Notes under the pieces: model-generated
Told to the model about the DNA's origin: nothing
Seen by the model: the letters and a program-made list of their open reading frames with translations, nothing else
Databases searched by the model: none
From: Mercurialis annua
Taxonomy: Eukaryota; Streptophyta; Magnoliopsida; Malpighiales; Euphorbiaceae
DNA length: 64,000 bases
NCBI RefSeq assembly: GCF_937616625.2
Contig: NC_065577.1
Coordinates: forward strand, 40,329,001-40,393,000
Direction: 5' to 3'
Made by a program: the position numbers and the translations under genes
Part shown: piece after piece, positions 20,803-32,089 of the stretch
How the letters are laid out: each line of letters begins with the position of its first letter
How positions within the stretch are numbered: the first letter of the stretch is position 1

Positions 20803-23571
20803 TCATCTAAATGGAGCTTTTATTGAGACATTTGGTATGTGGCTGGTCTTGTAGGAGTCCTGTCCTCCGACTCGAACCCTTCTTAGAAATTCTTCTCTGT
20901 CATCTATGACTTGCAATTCCTGGAGGCTACTGACAAATCTCAGCCCATCAGGAATCATTCTCATACTCTCTAGATGGAATATCTTTAGACTCTTGACACA
21001 TGGCATTGCACTTTCTTGTATCTTCCATTCTTCTACATTCCATAACCTTTCAAGCGAAAGATTTTCAAGTTTTCGGAAACAATGGGCGGAGCATACCATT
21101 GCACGCCCTCTGTACGAGTCATCAGACAGCTGTAAATCCCTCAGATTAGGCAGCTTCTCTAGAGTACTCATAGGATCTTGTTGCAATCGCGAATTCAACA
21201 ATATTAACTTGGTAAGACTTTCTGGTAGGAATTTCAGGCTTTGATTTTCTGATATGTATCCGTTTAACAATAGCTTCGTCAGGCGATGAGAATCTGAGAT
21301 CCTTTCCAGGTTCGGAAAAGAATTTTCCGACTTCATCTTTAACGATTCAAGACGGCCTGATCCAAAAATTGGAGATTTTAGAATCACCTCAGATTCCACA
21401 TCCTGAAATTCTATCGCCAGATGTCTAAGATTTGTCAATTTAAGCATGGCATCGTTTCTGATAAGATTTTTTGATTTCACCCACTTCAGAGTCTCCAAGT
21501 TCAATAATGTATCCAATCGAAACTTCCAACTTATATTTTCCTCCAGCAACAAGTGTCTCAGATTTTCTAATCTCCACAATACATCTGGAAATTTTGCTGT
21601 AATACCTCTTAAATCAAGTGTGTACAAACTTTTCAGATTGCCAATGGATTCTGGCAATGTTGGAACAATGTACTTGCACAATCTTATCTTTTTTAAACCG
21701 ATGATATTCTCCAATCCGAGATATCTCAAGTGAATTAAGTTACCAATTTGTTCTGGCAAAAAGATCGAATGTAGTATTATACCATCAAGATTTAAAACTC
21801 GCAGCAATCTGAATCTCCGGAAGATGAAAAGTATATCCTCCTCTCCTAGCGAACACCGAGAATATGTCTTCAAAAAGACAAGAGAACGAAGAGAGGGACC
21901 GCAGTAATGGAGGGATTGACACTGCTCATCATGATATGCAATCCTGCGGGTCGTGTTCAGAATTGAATGAGCACTCATAGTATCTGCTGCTGGTTTTTTC
22001 TTTTGATGCTCAATGACTGCAAGAAACTTCTCTTCTTGTGCTTTGAACAAACACATGTCCCGCATAAGATCATGTATCCGGAAAGTTTTGATTCCAAATG
22101 TCGTGTGGTTTCTTTTACTCACTTGAATCATGCATCTGTTTGCAAGCTCTTCTAAGTATAGCTCACCGACATCTTCCATCGTCTCGTCTCCTTCTCCTTT
22201 TGATGGTATAAACCCTTCGGCGATCCACATTCGAATTAGTCTTTTCTTGCGAATCTCGAAGTCCTCTGGAAATTGGGAAAGATAGAGAAAACATGGTTTT
22301 AGCCTGAAAGGCAAATTCTGATAACTCAAAGCTAATATCCATCGCACTCCAGCGTAGCCTCTACGCTCCTGCAATTTGTTGAATTGGGCAGTGACATCTT
22401 TTTCGACAATCCTCCATTCTTTAAGCGACTTATAAGCTAATAAACCTCCGAGAGTTGTAATTGCTAGAGGTAGTCCTTCACATTTTCTCACCATCTGTTT
22501 TCCTAATCCTTCAAATTCCGACATGTTGGTTGTTGAATCGTCTAGAAATGCTTTCTTTCGGAGAAGCTCCCAGCCTTGTTCGTCTGTCAAAAATGGCGGT
22601 TCTATCGGAGAACTTCTCAGATCAGCATACTGAGCAAGTTCTTTGATCCGGGTGGTGAATAATATTTTACTTCCTGGATTCCCTTTCGGAAATGCCTGTT
22701 TTAATGAATCCCATGCCTCTATATTCCAAATATCATCAAGAACCACCAAATATCACTTTACTTTCAACAAATCTTTGAGTTGTTTAACGCGTTCAGCCTC
22801 GCTCATGCTACTTACACGTTGTCGATCTTGTTCAGGGGAAACTTGCATCAAGATTTCTAATAAAATGTCTCTTGGAGAAAATTGTTGAGATATAAAACTC
22901 CAAGAACAGCAATCAAAGTGTTGCTTGACATGCTTAAAATTATAAGCTATCTTGGCAAGTGTCGTTTTGCCAATTCCGCCCATGCCTACTATCGAAACAA
23001 TTCGGAGCTGATCTTCCGGATTCATCAATTGATTCATTAGATTGTTTATCGTGCTATCCAATGTGATAATATCTTTTTCTTCGTCATCTGGATTAGTTCT
23101 CCTTAATCGTCTTCTCATCTCACTCGCAGAAGTGGCGGATGCAGACCCGTCTGCTGCTTCGACTAATTGGATACTGCAATAACTCTGCAATCTGGCAAGA
23201 ACGCGTCCAATTCTAGTTTGAATTGATCGAATCTTGATTCCAATATCATGCAACTGTGGTGCCTTGGAAACCACAGTAACAGACCAGCAACAGCTGCTGG
23301 TTCCTTCTTCTTTAATCGGAATCCTGACGATAAATTCATCGATAATATCTTCTGCATCATAAGCAATATCTGAGAGTTCAGCGATACAATCACGAACGAC
23401 CTCTCTTTGATCGTTCTTGATATAATCTACATCTTTCAAGAAACATTTGATTCTCTTGAGTTCATTTTTCAAAATCTCAGCTTCTTCTCTTACACTAGAA
23501 AGAAAAGATGCTTCATTAATTAGTAGATCAGATATTTTTTCTAAGGCTACCGAGATAATAGCATCTGCCAT
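20803..23571 (-). pseudogene. CC-NB-ARC-LRR resistance gene interrupted by one stop codon
   Basis: One long minus-strand frame begins at ATG 23571 and would encode about 920 aa, but a TGA lies at 22755-22753 (codon 273). Before it: an Rx-type coiled coil with AEDIIDEF near residue 73, then the P-loop GMGGIGKTTLAK near 196 and an RNBS-A-like FDCCSWSFISQQF. After it, in the same frame: kinase-2 LVVLDDIW, GSKILFTTR, CEGLPLAI, CFLYLSQFPEDF, the MHD-like FRIHDLMRD, and a leucine-rich repeat tail of over 300 residues. The type is closest to RPP8/RPP13-like CNLs. The stop sits where relatives have a basic residue before YLVVLDDIW. There is no other damage, so it is a young null allele, a readthrough case, or a sequencing error. 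Truncation would leave coiled coil plus P-loop only. Confidence 0.85.
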
Positions 23572-25999
23572 TTTCGGTACTTGATAGAAACAGAAAAGAT
23601 AAGAATTTGTGATTTGTAGAACTTCAAATTGATTGATGTATTTAAAGTGTATTAAAGTGAACTATACTTTTCCTAAGCAGAATGGTAAGGAATAAAGCAG
23701 CTTCCTTGCTTAAATCAATTAAAGGAATTACACTTTTGTTTTAGTTTGATTCTGCAATTTTCTTCTGAACTTGTTTATACCATTTTTAAATTTGCATACA
23801 AGCTTGTTTTTGTCTACTGATGGTTGTAACATTGATAGTATGTTTGATGTGGAATAGAATAGACGCGGAATGAAGGTTATATTTGGTTCACGTAATAGAT
23901 TTAGATAGAATAGTTATTCCATATGGAATAACTATTTCTTACTTTGGTTCATGAATAGTGCTCTATGAAATTGTTATTTCATGATTTTATGGGATACATA
24001 TTCCTCTCAAAAGAATAAAGAATAGTAATGGAATAGGCTGCAATAGAATAGTTACTCTGTATAGAATTGTTATAATTTAGTATGGAGTTTAACTCCATGG
24101 AATTGCTATTTTATTTATCTCAATCAAGCCGGAAAGGAAACAACTATTTTTCTACTCATCGAGAAAAATACTATAAAATTATGAAACAGTAATTCTATGG
24201 AGTTACTATTTTGCGAGTCTTACTTTGTGCGGAATAACTACTCTATTCGGAACATATTTCAACACCAAATATAGCTTAAAGTGTAACATGGATCGAAGAA
24301 CTGTTAAAGATGCATGAGCAGAACATTATTTTTCAGCCTCATTTCCTTGCCATTTTCAGCATTAGTTTGTTAAGAGTTGTTAAGATTACTTGGCTAATGG
24401 CTAGTATGTATACTGGATCGTAACGGTTTCTAAACTCTTTCGAAAGAAGATATTACAATTCCGTTATGATATCAGAGCAACAAGCTTTTAAATATTTCTT
24501 TTTATTGCTTAGAAATTAAACATTTTTCCTTTCTTTGTTTGATTTATCTATATTTTAGTTTGTTTTTCTTTGTTCTACTAAGTTTCGATAACGGAAGAAA
24601 ATTTCGTCCGAAAAATGATCTACTATCCTATCCTTATTATGTTCATTCTAGTGAAAATATTTTTCTTCTCTTAGTGACCAACATACTTTAAGCATCTTAA
24701 ATAGGCTCTTAACAGAGTCAAACTCTTTTAATTTAAAACTTTTCATAGTTAAATAAAAGAGTATCATAACTTTTATAATATAATTTTTTAGTAAAAAAAT
24801 CGTAATTTAGAAAGTTTATTGGACTAAAATTACAAATTATATTCTTTATATATTAGATGCTTTTTATCTTTTAAAGATATTCTCTATAATAGAGAGTATT
24901 TTGAAAATTCTCAAATATAGGTGAAAGATATCATTTATGTTTTAGATTAGAGTAATTATAAAGTCTTAATTTCAAAGAATAAGCTAAAGTTTGCAGATGG
25001 AAGTTTTTCATTATAAAAAATAAATTATTTTTCTCATACTTTAGCATCCAGACAATTCTATATGCAACTATTTCACAACAATCCAGATCTTTATCCATAT
25101 GCATCATTTCAATTCTGAAAATTTTCTTACAAAAACAAAAAAAAAATCTGAAAATTTTATCCCATGATTGTAACCAACAACAGTTATACCGGTATGCACT
25201 TTATCAACTCTAATTGAAAAGATAATTAGAATTTGGAACTGCAAATACAAAATAAAAATAAATAATGCAATTACAAGAGTATAGCAACATCTAATTGTTA
25301 AGTTCAAATCACACAGAAAAATGATTGACCTTCAAATCTATAATTTCCAATGGATTCAAAAATTAAACCGAGATGCAATTCTGACCATCAATCAAGTCAA
25401 TAGCTAAAATTTTGATTTTTATTTATTTATCGACTAATTTGGTTTCCAATAGTATAAAGATTAAAATCTTAATAATATTCTGTACCAATCGTGACCATCA
25501 CAGCAATTGGAATTACAACATTTATGGTTTTTCATTTGATTGTCCTTCGCCAGTGGAACAAAACAAGCATATATAAGCGAGATTCCATTCTCAATCAACA
25601 ACGACGAACAAAGGCAAAGTGATAGTATATATATAATTGAGCGAGAAGAATGAAAATGATGTGCAACCATCAATGGATAATAAAAGGAAAGTTAAGAAAA
25701 AAATGGCAACCGTCAATGCAGAACAACATCGGAAAAACATTGTGCTTCAGACCACACGAAATCATCGGAAATACCTCCCGTTTAAACAAGATTTAATTTT
25801 ATTATCTTTTTTAAATAAGTTAAAGTATTTTACCCACCCGATCGACTTTATGTATATTTTCTTATATGATTACAACGTTTTCAACTACTAACGATATATA
25901 AATCCATTGCACATAAATTTTCTTTGATGTGGACTTACAATTTATTATATTGAATGGCATGCATAACGCCAAAAACATATTTTATTTCCAGGAAAAATG
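23572..25999. other. AT-rich spacer with a MITE-like element
   Basis: A likely non-autonomous element lies at 23839-24273, with ends TATGTTTGATGTGGAA and, inverted, TATATTTGGTGTTGAA, and repeated internal GGAATAACTAT words. No clear target duplication is visible. The short frames at 25461-25891 have no recognisable content and are not called genes. Confidence 0.4.
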
Positions 26000-26534
26000 G
26001 GAAATCTTATCATATGAATAGTTAAATAAAATGCATAATTTTCCACAAAAAAATCTACTTTTGACAATTATGCTGTTCTCACGTTCGCAGAAAATGTTAT
26101 GAAACTAATCAGGTTTTGTCGTTAAACATTAGGTCTCTATTATTGTCCAGAAGACTTGCTTCCCAAGCAACTATTCTTGGTGGGTACTAGTATAGACTGT
26201 GATGTGCATTCAACCAAATTACTAATAAAAGAAATTGAACAAAATAAGAATATCAAATTGATTTATAAATCATAAGTTTTTAAATTAATGATCAATTCAT
26301 TTTATTTTGAAAAATAAAAAAATCAAACTACCTATATTTAATTAATTAATTTAAATACTATTAAAATTTATGATATGCATGTGGTTAAAATGTACAATCG
26401 TATTGTTCAATTTATATTTGATTTTTATTTAAATATTTTTTAACTTTAGTTATTTGTTTATCTAGAAAAGTGACTTTGATATTTCTATAAATCCATACAA
26501 ATTGTATCCCTTTAATTGTTATTTCAATTTTATA

Positions 26535-26789
26535 TACTCCCTCCGTTCCATTCTAATTGATCAAATTTACTATTCTGAGTGTCCCATTTTATTTGAAAAT
26601 TTCTATTTATAGAATAGTTTTCACACTACTTTTTTTTTTACCCTAATCAATTAATGCATTTTAAAGCCATTTTTAAAAAAAAGTGGTGAAGCATTTAATG
26701 TGATATGAGGATATAAAAGTAAAATTACTAAAATTTCTTAAACAATATACAATGAGAATTTTCTCAATTAAAATGGGATAGAGGGAGTA
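26535..26789. mobile_element. Stowaway-type MITE
   Basis: A 251-bp AT-rich element (26537-26787) starts CTCCCTCCGTTCC and ends GGGATAGAGGGAG, an imperfect inverted pair, flanked on both sides by TA. CTCCCTCCGTTCC is the known end of Stowaway (Tc1/mariner) MITEs. Confidence 0.85.
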
Positions 26790-27435
26790 TTGTTTAAGTA
26801 TTCACTCATGTAAAATATTTATCTAACGTCTAATTTGATACACACAAGAGATGGTATAAAGTTATAAATGCTAAAATATAGGGTTATTGTAAAATAAATT
26901 CTTATAATCTAATCTCATTTTATAAAAAAATAGTAAACATTTACATTAGCTATTTTTTATTTGACAAACCGATACAAGATAAAATTTAGTAATATAAAAG
27001 TTGAAATAGGTCACTTCATTCACACATCAAAATAGACTTTTTTAAAATTTAGTCTCGTTATTAATTTTTACAGAATTTTTAACGGTAAATGATAGTGGAT
27101 GTCGAATTAAATTATAAAATGCATATAGTTCGTGAATATATTTGACAATAACCCGACAAATATAGTTGATTAACATTTACAAGCCATTCATTTAAATATG
27201 AGATTATTTTCCAAATATCTGTTTTTGGTAAAGTATTTACAGCATTTTGGTCAATCTTTTCCTCTTATCTTACGTTACCTAATAAGCTAACTTATTTACC
27301 AAAAATACCTACTATATAAAAAAGTCTTATCTCATTTTAGGTTAAACTTTTACATAGCCACCTTTTTTTCTCTCTCTTCTCTCTCAAAGTTCACTTTTTT
27401 TTTTCTTCTTTTTCATTTAATTTTCAGTTTATCTC

Positions 27436-27600
27436 CTTCGATTATTTTTCCGTTCGTCTTTTTCGTTCGTCTTTTCCGTTCGTCTTTCCGGTCGCGCTTC
27501 AGTTCGTCTACTTTCGATGGATTTCTCGTCGTTTCCGGTCGTTTTTTCGTTCGCGCTAGTCTGTTCGTCTCTTCCATTCGCGCTATGGATTTCTCGACTC
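27436..27600. repeat. CGTTCGTC-rich short-period repeat
   Basis: Words such as TTTTTCCGTTCGTC, TTTTTCGTTCGTC and TTTCCGGTCG recur at 12-14 base spacing, followed by two copies of CGATGGATTTCTCG or CTATGGATTTCTCG. It follows a CT-rich run like a plant 5' UTR, but no gene can be read from it. Confidence 0.5.
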
Positions 27601-27789
27601 GTTTTTAAATTTGTGTAATTTTTTAGGTTTTTTGTAATGATTTAAATATTTTGTAAATAAATTATTGTAAATTTATAATCTTTTGTTTATAAAATTGTTC
27701 TAAATTCATATAATTATTTATTTTGTCTTTTTCTATTCATAGATTTGTTTATTGTTACTGATTTTGTAAAGAACAAATTGATTTATGGT

Positions 27790-28140
27790 GCATTTGTAGT
27801 AATTTTATAATATATTTACATTTTAGTGTATTTTTCGTATATTTATAATGTATTTCTGCCGTTTTTTAGTATATTTATGGTGCATTTACAGTGTTTATGG
27901 TATATTTGCAGTGTTTATGGTGTATTTGCAGTGTTTCATGGTGTAAACCACAAAAACACTATAAAATGCCATAAATACACTAAAAATACACTATATATAC
28001 ACTACTTATACACTATATATACACTAATCTTACACTATATAAACACCATAAAAAATAAAAAAAATTCCAGAAAAAAAATCTGTAAAAAATAAAAATTAAT
28101 ACTATATATACACTATATATACACTAATGTTACACTATAT
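27790..28140. repeat. AT-rich palindromic repeat patch
   Basis: Left half: repeats of GTGTTTATGGTGTATTTGCA with a period of about 22. Right half: the inverse type, repeats of ATACACTATATATACACTA. Together they form a large imperfect inverted repeat centred near 27940, probably a foldback or MITE remnant. The open frame across it is a by-product. Confidence 0.6.
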
Positions 28141-28556
28141 AAAAAAACTATCGGTCGGTTCGGTCGACCGAACCGAAAAAACCAAAAACCGAAAAAATAT
28201 ATATAAAATTAAAAAAAATATTTTTCGTAAATAAAAAAAGTCAGAAAAGAAAAATTAAAATTTACAATGTAAAATTATAATTAAAATGCTGAAATATGTG
28301 TTTTGGAAAATTATCACTTGAAATATCTATTATATTATAAAGTTTTAAGTTGGATGGTTGTGGATATTATAATATGGTGATGATGTACCAAACATAGTTA
28401 TACTTTTATAAAAGAAATACTAATTTTAAGAAACACTTTTGACTATGTTGCTCAATGGTCAATTCTTTAATATTTATTAATAAAAAAGTTAAAAAATAAA
28501 TAAACTTGCACTATTAAAACAAATTTCACCTCAGCTTCACCATACAAATTTTGGAT

Positions 28557-31362
28557 ATGTTGATCACAAAACCGACACCGTTTTATCACCACCTCCTCAC
28601 GGCGGCGCTGCTGCTATCCTTTGCCATCTCCGCATTTTCCGTCAACCTCTGCCCCAACTGCGGTAACACGTCAGTCCCATATCCTCTCAGCACAGCTTCC
28701 AACTGCGGCGACCAGTCCTACAAAATCAGCTGCAACGCCGGTGAACTCACGTTCAACACCGTCAACAATTCTTATCCGATCATTTCCATTGATCAAACAA
28801 ATCAAAGGCTGATAATACAGCCAGCAGATATAGTTCCGAACACATGCATAGCGTCTGATTATATCCATCAAGGCATACAGTTAAATAATTCTCTTCCTTT
28901 TAATATCACCAGTTCCAATACGGTCATGCTCATGAATTGCTCTGAATCCATCCTCGATCAGCCGTTGGATTGCTCCAACACAAGCTTATGCCGATCGTAC
29001 GGTAATAGTACAATAGGGAGACAAGAATCAACGTGTGGGGATTTTCCGTTGTGTTGTACTTTTAAAGCGGGCGGGTCGGCTTCGGCTTATAGGATACGGG
29101 TTCGAGAAGCGGGTGGGTGTCGGGCGTATAAGAGTTTTGTTAATTTGGATCCGGGTTTGCCTGTGGATATGTGGCCTGCCCCGGGTGTGGAGATCCAGTG
29201 GATGCAGCCTCAGAGACCAGTATGCGGGTCTCAAGTGGACTGTGATGAGAGCTCCACTTGTGAGCCTGACCCGGATACGTTAGGGGTTAGAAGATGCTTT
29301 TGTAGGGTCGGGCTTTTGTGGGATCCGATCCGAGGGATATGTGATCAACGTAAGTTAAAGCTATATTTCAGCTACTGAGATTTTCAGAAAATTATTGGGA
29401 CAAATACAAAAATGGTTTAAAATGGATCAAAAAATTAAAATTACATTTATCTAGACAAATATTTGTATATAATATTGGCTTAATTGCTTTAGCAATTACG
29501 AACTTTTGAATTTTTGCAATTTAATTTTTGAGTAATTTTCCGTCAGAAAAAATGTTAATCTAGATGTTGGGAATAGTGTTTATTCCGGTATCTACATTAT
29601 CATTTTTTTACGGAAAATTACTCGGTGTTTCAAATTGCAAAAAAATGACGGTTTTTTGTCAACATTAAAAATTCGTAATAAAATTACAAAATACAATTTT
29701 TAAAGCAATTATTTTTACATTTTATATCATAGATGTAAAAAGGATACAGGTTTTTGTGGTATTATATTTAGATAATTTTTTAAGCAATGAATTATACTCT
29801 CAGAATGTAATTTGCATATGGTCATGGAGAAGTAAAATATATTTGGAAGTTTGTAATATAATTAATTCAGTCATTGTATTATATTTTAACAATTTTTTAA
29901 GCAATGAATTATACTGTCATAATTTGCATATGGTCATGGAGAAGTCAAATATATTTGAAGTTAGTAATTTTAGATTATTTTGTGCAGCTGCTGATTGTGA
30001 AAGTCTTGGAGACTGTAGTGAAACTAAGAACACGGCACTTATAGCAGGTACTTGATCATATTCTCCATACCTTAAATATTGATTAATGAGCAATTAACAC
30101 CAAATTAATTTTTATCAATTAGTCTAATTATGATCATTTAATTTAATTTTTTGTTCAATTGGCCTCTTTTATTTATTCAAATTTGATTTTTAGTCTAATT
30201 GAATAAATAAGTTTAAGGAATTAATTGATAAAAAATGTAGCGTTGATGTTAATTGTACATTTCGTGCAAATACAAATTTACATACATCTATGTTTTAGGT
30301 GTAAGTTCAAGCCTCAGTGTATTGCTCTTAGCTATCACCATTGGCATTCCATTGTACATTCACAACAAACGGCGGAAAGAAGCGCAAGAACGGCAAGTCA
30401 AACACTGCGAAGAAATCTTGAGTGCGGACGGAAGCAAAGCTGCGAAGCTATTTACGGGCAAAGAGATAAAGAAAGCAACAAACAGCTTCTCGAAAGACCG
30501 CCTTATAGGTACCGGAGGGTACGGTGTAGTCTACAAGGGCATTCTTGATGATGGCAATGTTGTTGCTGTCAAATGCGCTAAGGTAGGGAATGCCAAAGCC
30601 ACCGATCAGCTTCTCAACGAGGTTCGAATCCTATGTCACGTAAATCATCGATGCCTTGTACGATTGCTTGGTTGCTGCGTTGAGCTTGAGCAGCAACCTA
30701 TTCTAGTTTACGAATACATCCCAAACGGAACTCTTCTTGATCACTTACAATGTCGCGAACAATACTCGAAAAGTCAACTATCTTGGCTACACCGTCTCCG
30801 AATTGCATACGAGACAGCGGAGTGTCTGAATTACCTCCACATCTCAGCTACTCCGCCTATATATCACCGCGATATCAAGTCGAGCAACATCCTTCTAGAC
30901 GATAAAATGAACGCTAGGGTTTCAGATTTCGGGATATCGAGATTAGCTTGTAGCGACTTGAGCCACATATCAACATGTGCTCAAGGTACTATTGGATATT
31001 TAGACCCCGAGTATTTCAGGCGGTTTCAACTGACCGATAAGAGCGATGTATACAGCTTCGGAGTTGTGTTGTTGGAGTTATTAACTTCGAAGAAGGCGAT
31101 CGACTTTAGTAGAGGAGATGATAATGTGAATTTGGTGATTTATGCACAAAGTATGGTAGATGAAGAAAAGTTAATGGAGATAATTGATCCTAAGTTAAAG
31201 GAGAAAGCAAGTAATTTGGAAATTGAGAGTATTGAGGCAATGGTGCTTTTGGCATTGGATTGTTTGGATGAAAAGAGAGAAAATAGGCCTTCCATGAAAG
31301 AAGTTGCTGATGAAATTGAATATATTTTGAAGATGGTAGCAACAAATAATGGAGAAAACTAG
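28557..31362 (+). CDS. Wall-associated receptor kinase-like protein
   Basis: Three exons, 28557-29349, 29988-30047 and 30299-31362, encode 638 aa with clean GT-AG junctions and an open frame. A signal peptide (about 1-28) is followed by the cysteine-rich GUB_WAK-type galacturonan-binding domain beginning NLCPNCGNTSVPYPLS, then a WAK-associated cysteine-rich domain ending RCFCRVGLLWDPIRGICDQ. A membrane segment is near residues 288-305. The kinase has GTGGYGVVYKG, the lysine in VAVKCAK, HRDIKSSNILLD (an RD kinase), SDFGIS and GYLDPEYF. Relatives are the WAKL15/WAKL20 type, thought to sense cell wall state or pathogens at the plasma membrane. All catalytic residues are present. The ATG at 28557 is the first in frame and starts a good signal peptide. 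It lies between two damaged NLR genes. Confidence 0.92.
29477..29713. mobile_element. MITE-like inverted repeat in receptor kinase intron 1
   Basis: Left sequence around TTAATTGCTTTAGCAATT and GAGTAATTTTCCGTCAG pairs with the right-hand CGGAAAATTACTC and AAAGCAATTA. Ends are degenerate and no target duplication is clear. Confidence 0.5.
29757..29972 (+). repeat. Direct duplication just upstream of receptor kinase exon 2
   Basis: Two copies of about 95 bases, offset by about 117, share TTTTTTAAGCAATGAATTATACT and ATGGTCATGGAGAAGT-type stretches. The second copy ends about 15 bases before the exon 2 acceptor, so the duplication may have copied part of the branch-site region. Confidence 0.75.
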
Positions 31363-31571
31363 CTTGATGTGTGCCATTTATATATATATATGTATAAATT
31401 AATGCATATAGATAATTAATATATATGTTAATTTAGTTCTTAATGTATATTAATTAAGTTATCATATATAATTTTGATCAAAATCTGTGTGATTCAAACT
31501 AAATAAAATGATTTGATTTTTAATTTTATCGAATCAAATCGAACAAATGCTTCTCTAAACATTTGTACTAA

Positions 31572-31778
31572 GACATCTCAGGAATAGAACAGAAAGCCAA
31601 ATCTAACAATCTAATTAGATCTAGGTGTTGCCCTACTGACACCAGTCTTCTGATCAATATCGACATATACACCGGGGCCAAATGTACGAAACAGTTCGAG
31701 CAAGTCGGGCTCTCTAGTGTCCTCGATAAATTGGTGACTGGCCGAATTCTCTTCATGCATACGCCTGTCTGATCCGGT
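31572..31778 (-). pseudogene. Broken partial copy of the eIF3G gene 3' end
   Basis: Matches the 3' UTR and exon 2 of the intact eIF3G gene (from about 34000 to 34335), including CTCAGGAATA, CTAACAATCTAATTAG, CCAAATGTACGAAACA and the run from TCGAGCAAGTCGG onward. About 105 bases coding for the RRM middle and end (near 34083-34187) are missing, along with smaller gaps. It has no usable frame. Because it stays within one exon, a genomic or an RNA origin cannot be told apart. Confidence 0.85.
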
Positions 31779-32089
31779 TAAGCAACTATTAGCAATTCAA
31801 GACAACCATATAGAAACACTACTAATGGACACAATTGAGAACAATAAGTTAACAAAATTAAGCTATTAGAAAGCTACGATGTTGTTACTGTTTGTTGCAA
31901 CTTGTAGTTGCTTGTGCATTCCAAAAATAAGAGTTCTTGTGGAAGTAAGTCGAGATACAGGCAAGTATGCTGCTAACCAACTGCAATCATAGAACATTCG
32001 TTTAGAAAGTGAAGCATAACCTGCTACAATGTACGAGTAAAAGAAGGAAACAATAATTAAAAATCTATATGCTGATGAAAATTCCGTTC

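Larger units (their letters stand above)
26000..28556. other. AT-rich spacer with transposon remnants and simple repeats
   Basis: Holds a Stowaway-type MITE (26537-26787) and two simple-repeat patches described separately. About 28150-28200 has CGGTTCGGTCGACCGAACCG, an end-like motif of plant hAT-type elements, but no partner end. The last 200 bases are the promoter side of the receptor kinase gene. Confidence 0.45.

Noticed and set aside
25461..25891. Two facing open frames of 70 and 84 codons
   Set aside because: No family motif, AT-rich codon make-up and no splice context; chance frames in spacer DNA.
27826..28092. 88-codon frame
   Set aside because: Arises from TTTATGGTGTATTTGC and TACACTATATA repeats.
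29756..30055. 99-codon frame overlapping receptor kinase exon 2
   Set aside because: Mostly the direct duplication in the intron; only its last part is the real exon 2.
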